From: Saccharina japonica
Taxonomy: Eukaryota; Sar; Phaeophyceae; Laminariales; Laminariaceae
Assembly (NCBI GenBank): GCA_008828725.1
Contig: MEHQ01001576.1
Location: 49,769 to 113,768 of the forward strand
Reading direction: 5' to 3'
Length of the DNA stretch: 64,000 nucleotides
Shown: piece by piece, positions 1 to 10,589 of the stretch
How positions within the stretch are numbered: position 1 is the stretch's first letter
Layout of the letters: each line of letters opens with the position of its first letter
Notes under the pieces: generated by a model
The model's input: only the letters and a program-made list of their open reading frames with translations
The model's database searches: none
What the model was told of the DNA's origin: nothing
Position numbers and translations under genes: made by a program

Positions 1-22
1 ATTAATAAATACTAATATTATA

Positions 23-160
23 CTACGGAGGACCATACATAGTAAATTGGACCAAATTTTGTGGGAAAAAAAGGAAATACGAGTAATACGAGGTACGTAT
101 ACGTATATATATTTTTTTTGTCTGTCCCGTAGGTCTCCTATTTGCTATGGTCCTCCGTCA
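23..160. mobile_element. Small TA-flanked MITE (family A), copy 1
   Basis: The two ends are inverted copies of a motif close to ACGGAGGACCATA...TATGGTCCTCCGT, about 138 bp apart, with TA on each side. The same ends recur at 21318-21397, 40729-40833 and 55254-55365, and one end recurs near 57740. Short length, no coding capacity, terminal inverted repeats and TA flanks fit a Tc1/mariner-type non-autonomous element. The superfamily assignment is inference from the TA flanks only. Confidence 0.7.
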
Positions 161-175
161 TACATACGTACAGCC

Positions 176-370
176 AGTACAGGACATATTTTTAATAATA
201 ATGCGAAGCAGGGTAATTCGATCCAGAGTGGATTTCTTATCCGAGCATGGGTCGGTTTTACACTAACTTCAGCATATTAAAGACTCTTGGATTTCTTATT
301 TTTCTGCAAATATCAGCCCGGCATTGCTCGTTTTCTTGCTTTTGTTTTAAGAGGTGTCCTGTGCGGTACT
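176..370. mobile_element. MITE (family B), copy 1
   Basis: The left end contains AGTACAGGACA and the right end GAGGTGTCCTGT, an inverted pair. The interior (TGGATTTCTTATC..., ...CAAATATCAGCCCGGC) matches copies at 2627-2798 and 25277-25453. No coding capacity is visible. This copy is the most diverged of the three. Confidence 0.6.
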
Positions 371-914
371 ACTACAGTACTACTGTATACTACACCCCCC
401 GAAGGGTATGATACGACATACCAGGTAATAAATAGTACCAGGTAGAGGGATGCACCAAATCACACAGAGTGTGTGCACTACCAGGGGTTAGTGCAAATCA
501 ATTTATACTGGTACGTACCAGGTATGACCTGAGCCTGTGCTTGAGCCATTAATTCGTTGTGTGTTAATAAATTTCTTGCCAAAAGCCTAAAGAGGGACGA
601 CATGGTATCGAACCCGTATACAATTTGCTGTCCAATCAAAATCGCAACATCCATGCTAATATTTGCTACGGAGGCTGCTCAGGTAGCAAGCTACAAGCTA
701 CAAGCTACAAGCTACAAGCTACGTATCATAGAAACGCGTGTACCATTTTGAAAACATTGGCTTCCAAAGCGACAGCTTGTTGTATCATACGTACGTATGA
801 TTTCATTTTTATCTGGAGAAGATGTTTATAATACTTTAGGAATAATGATCGACCTTACGGTGCTGCGAGGGTAATATCATCATGTTCACCACACAACAGG
901 CAGTAGTAACAGGC

Positions 915-971
<57 letters not shown>

Positions 972-2626
972 TGGATCGGCACTGGTGCGTCAGGCGCAAA
1001 AGTCCAGATGCACGGGCCTTTTTGGCCGTCGGTGTAGACAGCAATGTCCATCTCACTTTTGTGCGCGGAGGCAGACGCCATCAGAAAGGTGGACGGACAC
1101 TACGTACACAGCCCTAGGTATGTTTGCTAGAGGGAGCTGTACTGTCTCAGTAACCTGGCTTCGCCATCAAAGGAGGAGGGAGCGTGTGGCGACGAGCTGA
1201 GTAGTAGTAGTAGTATTAATAGTAGTAGTAGTAGCAGTACACAGCAGTATACGACACACCTCTGTTCAAAACTTGGGTTGGCACACCCACCACCCTGTTA
1301 GGAACACAGAATTCTGAACTAAACAGAACTAACGCCAGTCCCAAACCTAGCCCTATAAACCCCGAGTCAACGTAAACTGCAATCAAAAACGTCGTCACAC
1401 CACCTGCCGGAAGAAGTTTTACTCTGTGTGCATATCATATCTACGACCCGGCATAACCGTAGGTTTCCGTTTCCGTTTTTGTTTTTCTGTTTTTCTCCTG
1501 GCTGAAGATGGTTCTTGCTGGAGATAGTTAATTATTTATGATGCTGATCAAGATGTTAATTGCTGAAAATGTTAACGAGTCGCCACTGCTGCGAAGCACA
1601 TGTCCAGGCGGCTTTGGCTGCTGCGCAAACTCGGGCAGAAGAAAATGCGCTTGCTGCTGTAGCTGCAGTGCAGGCCCAGGTGGACGCACGCCGTGTGGAG
1701 GATGCAAATGCTGTGCAAGCCGAGGCAAAATCCTACATAGAGTAATACCTCGTCGTGCTGATGCACAGCAGTTCTTTTGTGACCGATGCGTAGCAAACTC
1801 TAAATACTAACTATTAATAATGATAAACCACACCAACCACCACAACAATGTAACGCTGTGATACATGATAAGCAAGCATGATTTTGTTATTATTTTTGCT
1901 CGATGGCATTATAAATTATTATTCGGATTATTGTGCGTACACCAGCCACACTATTGGTCGCCGCGTGTCTCGACCAAAAGAAACTCCTCACCGAGAATCG
2001 AACCCGCGACGATCAACGCGGAATCCGAGGTCAATCACTATTAATAATATTGGTAGAAAACGGGGCTGACCGGTCATGTCATCCGAGAGATGGGGTCAAA
2101 CACAAGAACCCCAAAATGCGGTCATCTTGAGCACGTACGAGTACTCGTAGGTATTACGTAGTAGGTATGTTTTTCTACGATTAATATTACAGTAGTAGGC
2201 GCCCTCCTGGTCTCTCCTTGCATCATTTTTGTATGATTTTTCATCTATCTATTCACGTATCTGTATGAATTCGTTTTGCTTGTTGTGTCGTTGTGTTCTC
2301 GTACCCGTGGGTTGGCATTCCACGGGCTTTATACCCATTAGTTTGCGATTACTCTTGTTTTGTTTTTCCTCTGGTCTCAAAGCAAAAGTCAGTCTGAGCT
2401 GTGACCACATAATATTAAGAGTATCTCTCCAGGATTAGGAACCAGGAGAGACAGATAGTGGGTGTACTGGTTATGTATACGTATAATAGTTGGATATATA
2501 AAACGAATGGTTTAACGTGTAGACCTAACAAACAACAAGAGAGAAGAAAATATGATCACTAATAAATACGTACGTTAATAAATATCGCATCATATATTAT
2601 ATAATATACAGTAGTAATACACAGTG
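371..2626. other. Gene-poor stretch with triplet microsatellites
   Basis: No gene is supported here. It holds a CAAGCTA tandem run near 688-722, a (GTA)n tract at about 908-970 and an interrupted GTA tract near 1199-1235. ORFs across these tracts are low-complexity artefacts. On the minus strand about 1985-2050 carries a pol III B-box-like GGTTCGATTC, a tRNA-like remnant that does not fold into a full tRNA. Confidence 0.5.
908..970. repeat. (GTA)n microsatellite
   Basis: About 20 near-perfect GTA units, read on the other strand as poly-Leu, poly-Tyr or poly-Thr. The same triplet recurs at 5632-5705 (as TAC) and at great length at 25095-25274. Confidence 0.9.
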
Positions 2627-2798
2627 AAGGACACCTAACTATTAATAATAAGAAACAGTAAATCTGGTTCAGGCTGGATTTCTTACTTGAGCGAGGGTGC
2701 TTTCGACACCAATTTCAAGAGAACGACTCAAGAATCTCCTATTTCCTCTTAATCGCAGCCTGCCTTTCTTATTAGCCTGTTTCTTGTCAGGTGTCCTC
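2627..2798. mobile_element. MITE (family B), copy 2
   Basis: The ends GAAGGACACCTAAC and CAGGTGTCCTC form an inverted pair. The interior shares CAGGCTGGATTTCTTA and CTTTCTTATTAGCC with the copy at 25277-25453. There is no coding capacity. Confidence 0.7.
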
Positions 2799-3974
2799 TT
2801 CTACTGCTGTATACCACACTTTGCTTGACCGCAAATTGTGGAAGGTATTCCCTCTGTATTCTATATACAGCGTAGTATACTACTTCATGGTATGTCCGTA
2901 ATGCATACTGATGATGTAGAGATGCAAGCAAAAAGAAAGTACGCGATGGGGTGTGTATATGATTGCAAATCAACCAAGCACGACGACAACAAACGTCAAG
3001 AAAGACGACATCTCGGCATCGGCATCATCGGCCGAGTACTACAAATAGAACGCGACTGATAAGATACATGGACGAAGGGAACGAGACGACACGGCTTCCG
3101 GTTGAAGCTCACGAATGCGATGCAGTCTTCTTGCGGGCAGAATCGAAAACGTGGAGACGTCCCTCCGTTCAACCTCTGTTGTTGTTGTGGTTTGTTTGCG
3201 TGTCGTCAATTTCCAGGCGAAACCTACCTGTGGCATGCATGAAGCTCAAGTAATTCCACCCACATCAGCCACCACATCGGTGCGGAGTATATCATAATAA
3301 CAGAAGACGCCAAACGCAGGTAGGTCTCGGAGAAAACACTCTGCGTCGATAAAAAAAACGAGAACAGCCACGCGCTAAGACCCGACGAATCGCACCTTCG
3401 TGAAGACAAACAGAAACAGCAGCACCCTTCCTCCCTCAAGCTGCTGCTCCTGCTGCGTCTGATTTCCACGATGTTGCCGATCGATGATGGCCGCTCTGAT
3501 TGCCTCGAGTTTGAAAATCCCAAATCTATGACGCGGCTCTACTTTATCCGCCGTATACCAGTATTATAGAGGGTAAAGCGGTACTGATGTACGAGTACGA
3601 GCGAGTACGTATGATAGTCTTGTTTTTTGTTTTTTATTTTTTGCACTTTTAATATCATTGATCTTTAATGACAGCAGCCAGTAGAAGGAGGTACAGCAGC
3701 AGAATACACTTGTTATTAATAGTACGTTTGTTTGCGGTTTGCGATGAGGTCCCCAGAGAACGCAACGAGTAGAGAGTTTAGTGGTTAAAGAGTCTACCCG
3801 GGTATGCATAAATATGTCGTCAAGCGTCAAACCAAGATTTTTGGTCAATAAATGTATTGCGGCCGGACACGAGTTCCGAACTTTATCCCAGAGAATAATT
3901 CGGCTAAATACTGAGTACGGTAATTTGTTATCAACACGTATAATATGATATTTCTACGTATTAACACTTATGTA
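2799..3974. other. No gene recognised
   Basis: Several 60-100 residue ORFs overlap on both strands without splice context, codon bias or recognisable motifs. I see no supported gene or repeat family in this stretch. Confidence 0.4.
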
Positions 3975-4757
3975 CGAGCTGGTTCCAGAGAGAAGCGTAA
4001 GATAGATTCTTCGGGAAATAAAAAACGGAATACAATACTTTTTCGAACACTACAGATATCGACATGACGGCATTGCCGAGGGGAACACATCGGTGAAGAG
4101 ATTTTTGGCGTATATACGAGTTGTAGTTCGCGAGATATGGTCAAACTGATATTCCTTAGGAAGGCGTTATTCCATAGGGGATAGCTTTCCTGCAGTAATC
4201 CTATAGTAAAACCAATATAATAGTATTCAGGCCATATATCGGTCAATACGCCGATTAATTCGACTTCAAAAGTCTTGACAGGATCGCATCAACAAGGGAA
4301 AGACGTCCATGTCACGTTTTTGCTGCCTGCGAGCCTATCAGGCTGTGGTAAGAACCGCCTGCAAAATTACTAGGAAAATGTATTGAGCAAATTTGAAACC
4401 TTACGGGAAAAAATACACTTCGCGGAAATCACTTTTGCACCATTAATGAAAACGAGTTGGAAAACAAAATTTGGCAGGGGTGTTCTTTATGACCATACGA
4501 AAAAACGACAAGATGGCCTGTTTTTGTTTTCGTTTTGGTTCGTCTGTAATGTTGGGTCAAAGTTGCCGGAAAAACAAAAAAAAACGTCCAAATGTACCTC
4601 ATTCACCAAAAAATCATTTTTTCAAAAAAGGCCATCATGTCGTTTTTTCGTATGGTCATGAAGAACAACCCTGCCAAATTTCGTTTTCCAACTCGTTTTC
4701 GTTAATGGTGCAAAAGCCTGAAGACGAAATGCTCCTGCTCTTGCTGGAACCAGCTCG
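3975..4757. mobile_element. Fold-back transposon, TIR CGAGCTGGTTCCAG, copy 1
   Basis: The element begins CGAGCTGGTTCCAG and ends CTGGAACCAGCTCG, a perfect 14-bp inverted pair, with TA directly outside both ends. The interior holds a long imperfect hairpin (arms about 4433-4520 and 4625-4716, loop about 100 nt). A second copy lies at 44541-45317 and a decayed one at 61909-62640. All three share sub-terminal sequence such as GATATGG and CACCGATG. No transposase is encoded, so this is a non-autonomous, Tc1/mariner-like or fold-back element; the class is inferred. Confidence 0.8.
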
Positions 4758-4865
4758 TATACATACGACGTATTATACATACATACCTGTGATATATCAA
4801 ACGGAAAAGGAAAAGGCATACTACCCTGTATAAGGTACCCCACGCGAACGAGTACTTTTCCCTCC

Positions 4866-5230
4866 CCCATCCATCCCGTTCATTGTTCCTTATCTTCGCC
4901 CTTATCTCTCTCCCTCTTTAGTCGTAACTCTTATATTAAGTAGGCTCACTAAGTATAGTAAGTAGGCTCTTCTCCCCCCCCCCCACTACTGTACGTGCCT
5001 TGTATTTTTATCGCGAGAAAATGTTAGCACTTTCTTTCCTCGTCAACTCTCCTCGTCGAATTGTGCTTATACCCACGCTAAAGTATAAAGTATGCGCTCT
5101 CGACAACAACAACAGTTGGTGTCGTTTGATAATATAAATATATCCATACGTACGGAGACTCGAACCATCGACGTCCAACTCAACAGGCTTCGTGGTTATA
5201 TAGAGCTGCTAAACCACCGGGGCGGCCGGC
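4866..5230 (-). mobile_element. tRNA-headed SINE (minus strand)
   Basis: Read on the minus strand, the 5' head (about 5225-5158) contains an A-box-like TGGTTTAGCAGC and a B-box-like GGTTCGAGTCT. The body contains GACGAGGAAAGAAAGTGC, GAAGAGCCTACT and GTTACGACTAAAGAGGG. The body matches 43560-43734, whose upstream part also has a tRNA-like head, and matches headless copies at 15350-15541 and 44076-44270. This is the standard layout of a tRNA-derived SINE. No obvious target duplication was found. Confidence 0.65.
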
Positions 5231-5643
5231 AATGCTATACAACTATGAATATGTGCATACCCGGTATGGTATACTAGGTATACGTATAATAGCAAGTATA
5301 CAACACGAGATACACCCCCCCCCCCCCCCTCGATAAAAACTCCAACAAAGCTGTTTTCATCTGAATAAGGAAAGGCACAAAACAAGAAAATTATGGTGGA
5401 TATATTTGGGAAGGGGAGGCTCGTCGAGACCTTTTCCCAGGTAAGACGCATCGCTCGCTCACCGATTGCGGTTCTCGCGGTCATCGTGAAAGGATTGCGG
5501 GTTATGAGAAAAAATATCAAAAACAGAAGCGTGATACATACATATACATACATATAATATATACGTTGTATGGTGTGTTACAGCCTTGCGTGTGTTATGC
5601 ACCTGGTATACTACTACATACAGTACTACTTATACTACTACTG

Positions 5644-5682
<39 letters not shown>

Positions 5683-6552
5683 TTACTACTACTACTATTA
5701 CTTATGTTGTACGTAGTGGCGGGGTATTCCATCGTCGGCAGAGTCTACTCCGCCTGTTGTACGCCTCAGTATATACGACGATATAGTATTATTTCTGCTC
5801 TGCAATGACTCAGTCAGGGTTGTGGCTGTGATCCGAAAACCGAAAGTCGCCAAGTATTTTCGTTCGAATTTTCTCTTTTTTTTTTGTGGTCGGTTTGTCG
5901 GTTGACCCAAAAAAAACGAAGCTAAAGCACCGCACCGACCGACCTGCGACTCGGTTTTTGTCTGTCGGTTGTGTTTTATCACTGCCCCCTACGCCAACAA
6001 CGCCTGCATATATGGAAACCCCGCTTTGTGTATGGACAGACGGACAGACAGCCCTCTAGGCCATGCAGACAGCTGACCACGGCAGAGCACAGCACGTAAG
6101 TAAGTCTAGGATATGTACCCCCTACCTGGTTTATAAAGGGTTGAGCGAGGGACATCTTGTATAGGAAGTAGTAAGGCCTCGGTCTAGTTATTTTCGAGAT
6201 TTTCACGATGTATCATATAAAAAGGAGTGAGCATGCCTCGTAGTACGGCACCAGTATTATGTCGTTTATAGAACCGTACACTCTACCTGGTGTAAATTTG
6301 ATTTAGTACGGATTTTTTTATGTAGGAATTAGTGTACGTAGTCTAAAATATATATTTTTTGTGTAAAGGAAGCATGGCTTCCTGCCGCCTATCAGGTATG
6401 CATGTATAGAGCTTAATGTGTATATATACTTCGTAACAAAATTATTTTAATAATTCGTATAGCCTAGTACCCGCCCCATACCGGATTTATATAGGATTTA
6501 GTCGGGGCGTAACAAAAAAGAGACAACGACACCACACCCGTAGGAAGGTCAG
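5231..6552. other. Microsatellites, no gene
   Basis: It contains a poly-C run near 5315-5329 and a (TAC)n tract at about 5632-5705. The apparent poly-Leu and poly-Thr ORFs over the TAC tract are artefacts. No coding region is supported. Confidence 0.5.
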
Positions 6553-6745
6553 AATGAAAAACAAACCGGATCGCTGTGATCACAGGACGAAATGAGCAAA
6601 AACCATTTTTTTTTTGTTTTTTGTTCCCTTTTTTTAACTTGGTTTAGAGACCCCCCCTTTTTTTTTTTCGCTGGTGGGGGGGGGGGTAATTAAAAAAAAA
6701 ACTTGACTTATTGTTTTCTGGGATCACAACGGTCCGGTTTCTTCC
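6553..6745. mobile_element. Inverted-repeat element with homopolymer core
   Basis: The left arm AAACCGGATCGCTGTGATCA pairs with the right arm TGTGATCC...CCGGTTT read in reverse. The ends lie about 190 bp apart and enclose T, C, G and A homopolymer runs. Size and symmetry fit a MITE. No second copy was noticed in this window. Confidence 0.5.
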
Positions 6746-9560
6746 CTCCAATGTGGGGGGGGATGGGGTATCTGGGATTCAGATCCGCGCATACACTTAG
6801 TACAAAAAAGTATTTTATTGAAATTCCAGGCAGTGCAGTACACGGCAGCACTTAGAATTTGGCAGTTAAGAGTTTCAGGCTCGGATTTTAGACGAGACTA
6901 CGGCTGTAAGAACGTGGTCTCTTTTGTTTTAAAAATAGTGTAAAAATCACCCTACGCTCTTACATAAGAATTCAAGCCTGTGGGCTGAAACAAGAGGTTC
7001 ATGACTGGTGCCGCATACTGTATAGCCTCGTAGCCCCTACTTGGTTTGTTGGAGATAGTTACGCCGGTACGCAACACCAGCAGTAGTACGTAGCCTACCA
7101 GTTTGCTGTCAGGGACACGCACACACGCAGTCACCTGATTGTTACAGTCTGTAGAAAACAATTACAGCGGCAATCCTAAAAATGCTGATATATGGTACAT
7201 AGCCTCTGCACGGCCCAGCACGGCTCGGCTGTCTTGAGCTTGCCGCCCCGTCAGAACCCATGTCTGTCTGTCTGTCTGTCTGTGCCGCAACATGACGGTC
7301 CAGCTCGAACAGCATGCATGTGTAATAAGACTAAGGTAAGGACACAGGGTATCCCTAGCCAGGTCAGCCTATATGGAACGGGTACCCGTTGGTACTCACG
7401 TGTGTTGTTTGCTTAGAGATAGAAAATGCCCAGAAGGTTCTCTTACTGCGCCCGATGGTCTCTCTCTGGAACCAAGGGGGGCAGGGGGCTCTGAGCCCGT
7501 TCTGCTTGACGAGAGTTGCGATTCTTCCGAATTTATCGGGGATTCCATCCGGTAGGCTTGACCGGAGGCCGTGGAGTCACCACGGGCTCGTCGGGCAGTG
7601 TCAGGTTTTTCCTGCTTCACTGCAGCCGAAGGAGCATCGCGCACGCTACCGATCCTGTCGAGTCTCCATCCGGAATGGATGAGCGGAGCAACGCAGCTCT
7701 ACAAAAAGCTAAGAAAACACGAACGGCTACAATAAAAACCGAGTACGAGCAATTTTTTTCTCCGTATTCAGGCTAGTCCTGCCGACGACGCCAAGTGTAA
7801 TAAGACTACTGTAAGGTAAGGACACAGGGTATCCCTGGCCAGGTCAGCCTATGGAACGGGTACTCGTTGGTACTCAGGTGTGTTGTTTGCTTAGAGACGA
7901 AAGAAGAGCAGCTTTATTTCTTTGTTGCGAGATGGAAGACTGAAAGACGTGAGGTGATCCAACAACCACCTGGGAACCCCTGGTTCCCATCTAGGATCAC
8001 GCCTTCCAAGCACTACAAATACGATTCAAATACCTGATACCAGGTATTTACCAGACGTTTCCACATCATACCAGCAGTACCATAACACATGTATAGGGTT
8101 ACGTTACGGTGGGGGGGGTGTCACGTCTAGGGACGCGTGCTACGATACAGCCAGGTACTAACTATTTTCGGGCTCCTTCCACCTGAATGATGGGGCTCCT
8201 CCTTTTCAACGATATTCAGAACTGAAAAAAACATCACACACTACGTAATAATTCCAAGCAAATTGTCACCAAATACGTACGTGGGACCAGTTCTCAAGGA
8301 AGGGGCTAACCCACAACCAATCGTCGAAATATCTCAATATTGTGTCGAAATATGTTTCACTGCTGCACACTTTCTACTGTAGGCCATGGGATCGTTCAAC
8401 GAGTCGTACGTACCACTTTCAGTTGGCTCCGAAAACAGTTTTTGGGTGGGGGTATAGAGCTCCTCAAGCGACCACCCTCAGAAACCAACATTTGTGCACC
8501 TTTATACCGTTACACGCGTCTATATAGATAGGCCCTCAGACTCTGAGGCTCTCGGCCGAGTGATTGTGCCACCCCATTTCCTGTGCATGGTAACAAGATT
8601 TTACGCCTTTCGTTTTCGCGATATATATATAGATAGGCACCGCCATGCGATTGGTCGTTACGCCGCGCCAACACAGCCATCTGAGGTTGAATTTTGAGCA
8701 CACATTACAGGGGGCGCGTGGGGGTACGATATACGAAAAGGCAGCCATGTTTGGCTGAAACGCTTACTGCATGATCGGGCTCCTCCTCGACCCAAAATCG
8801 TTAGAGCTGGAGCTACGCCGAGGTTCAGGAAGAAGTATTGACATGTGTATTGTTGTATATACCAAAAAAAGTATTGCTGCTGTAAAAAACGAGTCTGTAA
8901 TAAAGACGAAACATCGTAATTGTTTTCAAAACACTCAAAAGTAAGTGTTTTTCTTTGGTTTTTGAACAAAGGGGCCCCCTTAACGAGCTCAACCGGCCAG
9001 AAAAAAAATGATGAGTCCTTAACTCACAGACTCCTCAGTTATATAATAAGCCAACAGGTCAGTCACAAATACGTTGACCAAAATCAGCTACCCCTATCGG
9101 GGCACGCCTCAATCCTCCAACAGACCCCCCCCAGCCATGTGCCTCGGCCTAACCATCTCGGGCGCTTCTTCCTGTTTCCGTAGCCAAAGTACCCTCCTCG
9201 GGCAAGCCCCCCGCTAAACGCGCGAGGTTCGTAAATACACGCGCCCAATCCCCAGTCTTGAGGCGTTTTCCTCGTGCTCCCGCTGGGTGACCGACGCTGA
9301 CAGTTGTGTGCAGTGTTTCCAAATCATGGAATGGTAAAGAGGTCCCTTCAGGAGAAATGCAAGAGAGAGCACTCGCGATAGTAGCCCCGGTAGCCGTTTG
9401 ACGGCCCAAAGGCACACCTCAACACAAGCCCCCAAAATATTACCGCACTGGTAAGGCCCACGATATGCAGTACACGCACTCCGTTGTCTTGGCGATCGCT
9501 CGCCTCAAGGGCTGATCGAGAACGGCAACGTAGATATGTTCCAGCTCACTTTGGGACCTT
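6746..9560. other. Intergenic, with direct repeats and a MITE fragment
   Basis: No gene is confidently supported. About 8437-8525 resembles the right half of MITE family C (GAGCTCCTCAAGCGACCACC...). About 9149-9415 (minus) has an open frame of fair codon composition next to the EsV-1-7 gene but no recognisable domain. Around 7430-7790 both strands look mildly coding-like, but no frame is convincing. Confidence 0.4.
7321..7905. repeat. Pair of ~105-bp direct repeats
   Basis: Positions 7321-7425 and 7797-7902 are near-identical. Both contain GTAATAAGACTA, GGACACAGGGTATCCCT, CCAGGTCAGCCTAT and GTGTTGTTTGCTTAGAGA. They flank about 370 bp. They may be short LTR-like ends or a segmental duplication. 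No primer-binding site or retroviral motif was seen. Confidence 0.7.
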
Positions 9561-10589
9561 TCAGGAGGAACACTCAACCTTCACGCTGAGTCCGAGGTTA
9601 CGTGAGGCGCGGTTGGGTAAGCCAAGAGATGAATACTGGCTGCCAGCCGTTTTTTTTACAGCAAGAGTACAAACAAGCCCGTCTTGGTGGGGACCGTGAT
9701 CGGAGCAGTTGCTAGGCTGCTTGCCGTCGAGCCCCCACGTCGATGCTCGCCAACAACCCGCCACCTTGCAAGCCGAAGCCAAGTGGGTCGCCGAGTTGCT
9801 CAATCCGTCGCTCTGGTGATCGCGGCCACCATTGGCGGCACCGTCAGGAAATGCACTCCGGCCCGACTTTCGGATGCATGAGCCCTGTGACCAACGCCTG
9901 TTGTTGACATCCACCATGCCGTCCCGAGCATGTTGCTGACAGTACGCGGCCGTCTCGCTTCCCTCGACATTGAAGCTCGGCTTTCTAGTGCAGGGGTCAT
10001 GCGAGCAACAGCTGCCGAGAAGGCAAACCATGCCGTCCTGAACACGTTCCTTACGGCACGGGGAAGTCTTGCTGCCCCCGAGATTGGAGCCCGGTACCTT
10101 CGTGCAGGAGTCGTCATATGTGAAACGCCTGCTGCGAACGGGTATCATGTTGTCCTCGGCGTGTTGCATGCAGTACACCCCATCCTTCCTGCCCTCAATG
10201 TTGAAGGTCGCTCTTTTCGTGCAGGGGTCGTGCGAGCAACGCTTGCCGACGATGTTCACCATACCCTCTTCAGCGTGTTCCTTGCAGTACTCTGGCGTCT
10301 TGCTCCCCTCGAAGTTAAAGTTCGGTTTCTTCGCGCAGGAATCATGCGAGCAACGCCTGACGCCGTTAACTAAACCCATGCCGCCCTGAGCATGTTTCTT
10401 GCACCACTCCGCCCTAATACTGCCCGCGACGTTGAATGTCGCTATCCTCAGGCAGGGATCATACGAGCAGCGCCTTTTCCGAGCGTTCACCATGCCGTGT
10501 CCAGCATGTGTCTTGTACTTAGCCGTCTTGCTTCCCTCGACGTTGAAATACGCCTGCCTAGTGCAGGAATCATATGGGCAATACTCCAT
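9561..10589 (-). CDS. EsV-1-7 domain repeat protein
   Basis: This encodes 342 aa in one frame. The chosen start is the first ATG of the frame (10587-10589); upstream in-frame sequence has only non-ATG starts. The protein is a string of cysteine motifs C-x4-C-x16-C-x2-H followed by GMV. Clean units are at residues 41-66, 80-105, 118-143 and 195-220. A near-clean unit with 15 residues in the middle spans 274-298. Degenerate units lie at about 4-28, 155-182 and 230-265. This spacing defines the EsV-1-7 domain, named after a gene of the Ectocarpus virus EsV-1 and carried by brown-algal developmental proteins such as IMMEDIATE UPRIGHT. Zinc binding is presumed. There is no signal peptide or membrane segment. 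The decayed units suggest rapid repeat turnover, or that the gene is losing function. Many database homologues are mislabelled WRKY19-like. The domain call is firm; the cellular role is unknown. Confidence 0.9.
   Translation of the reverse strand: MEYCPYDSCTRQAYFNVEGSKTAKYKTHAGHGMVNARKRRCSYDPCLRIATFNVAGSIRAEWCKKHAQGGMGLVNGVRRCSHDSCAKKPNFNFEGSKTPEYCKEHAEEGMVNIVGKRCSHDPCTKRATFNIEGRKDGVYCMQHAEDNMIPVRSRRFTYDDSCTKVPGSNLGGSKTSPCRKERVQDGMVCLLGSCCSHDPCTRKPSFNVEGSETAAYCQQHARDGMVDVNNRRWSQGSCIRKSGRSAFPDGAANGGRDHQSDGLSNSATHLASACKVAGCWRASTWGLDGKQPSNCSDHGPHQDGLVCTLAVKKTAGSQYSSLGLPNRASRNLGLSVKVECSS

Noticed and set aside
9561..10589. Integrated phaeovirus because of the EsV-1-7 domain
   Set aside because: No other viral genes are nearby, and the domain is widespread in brown-algal nuclear genes.
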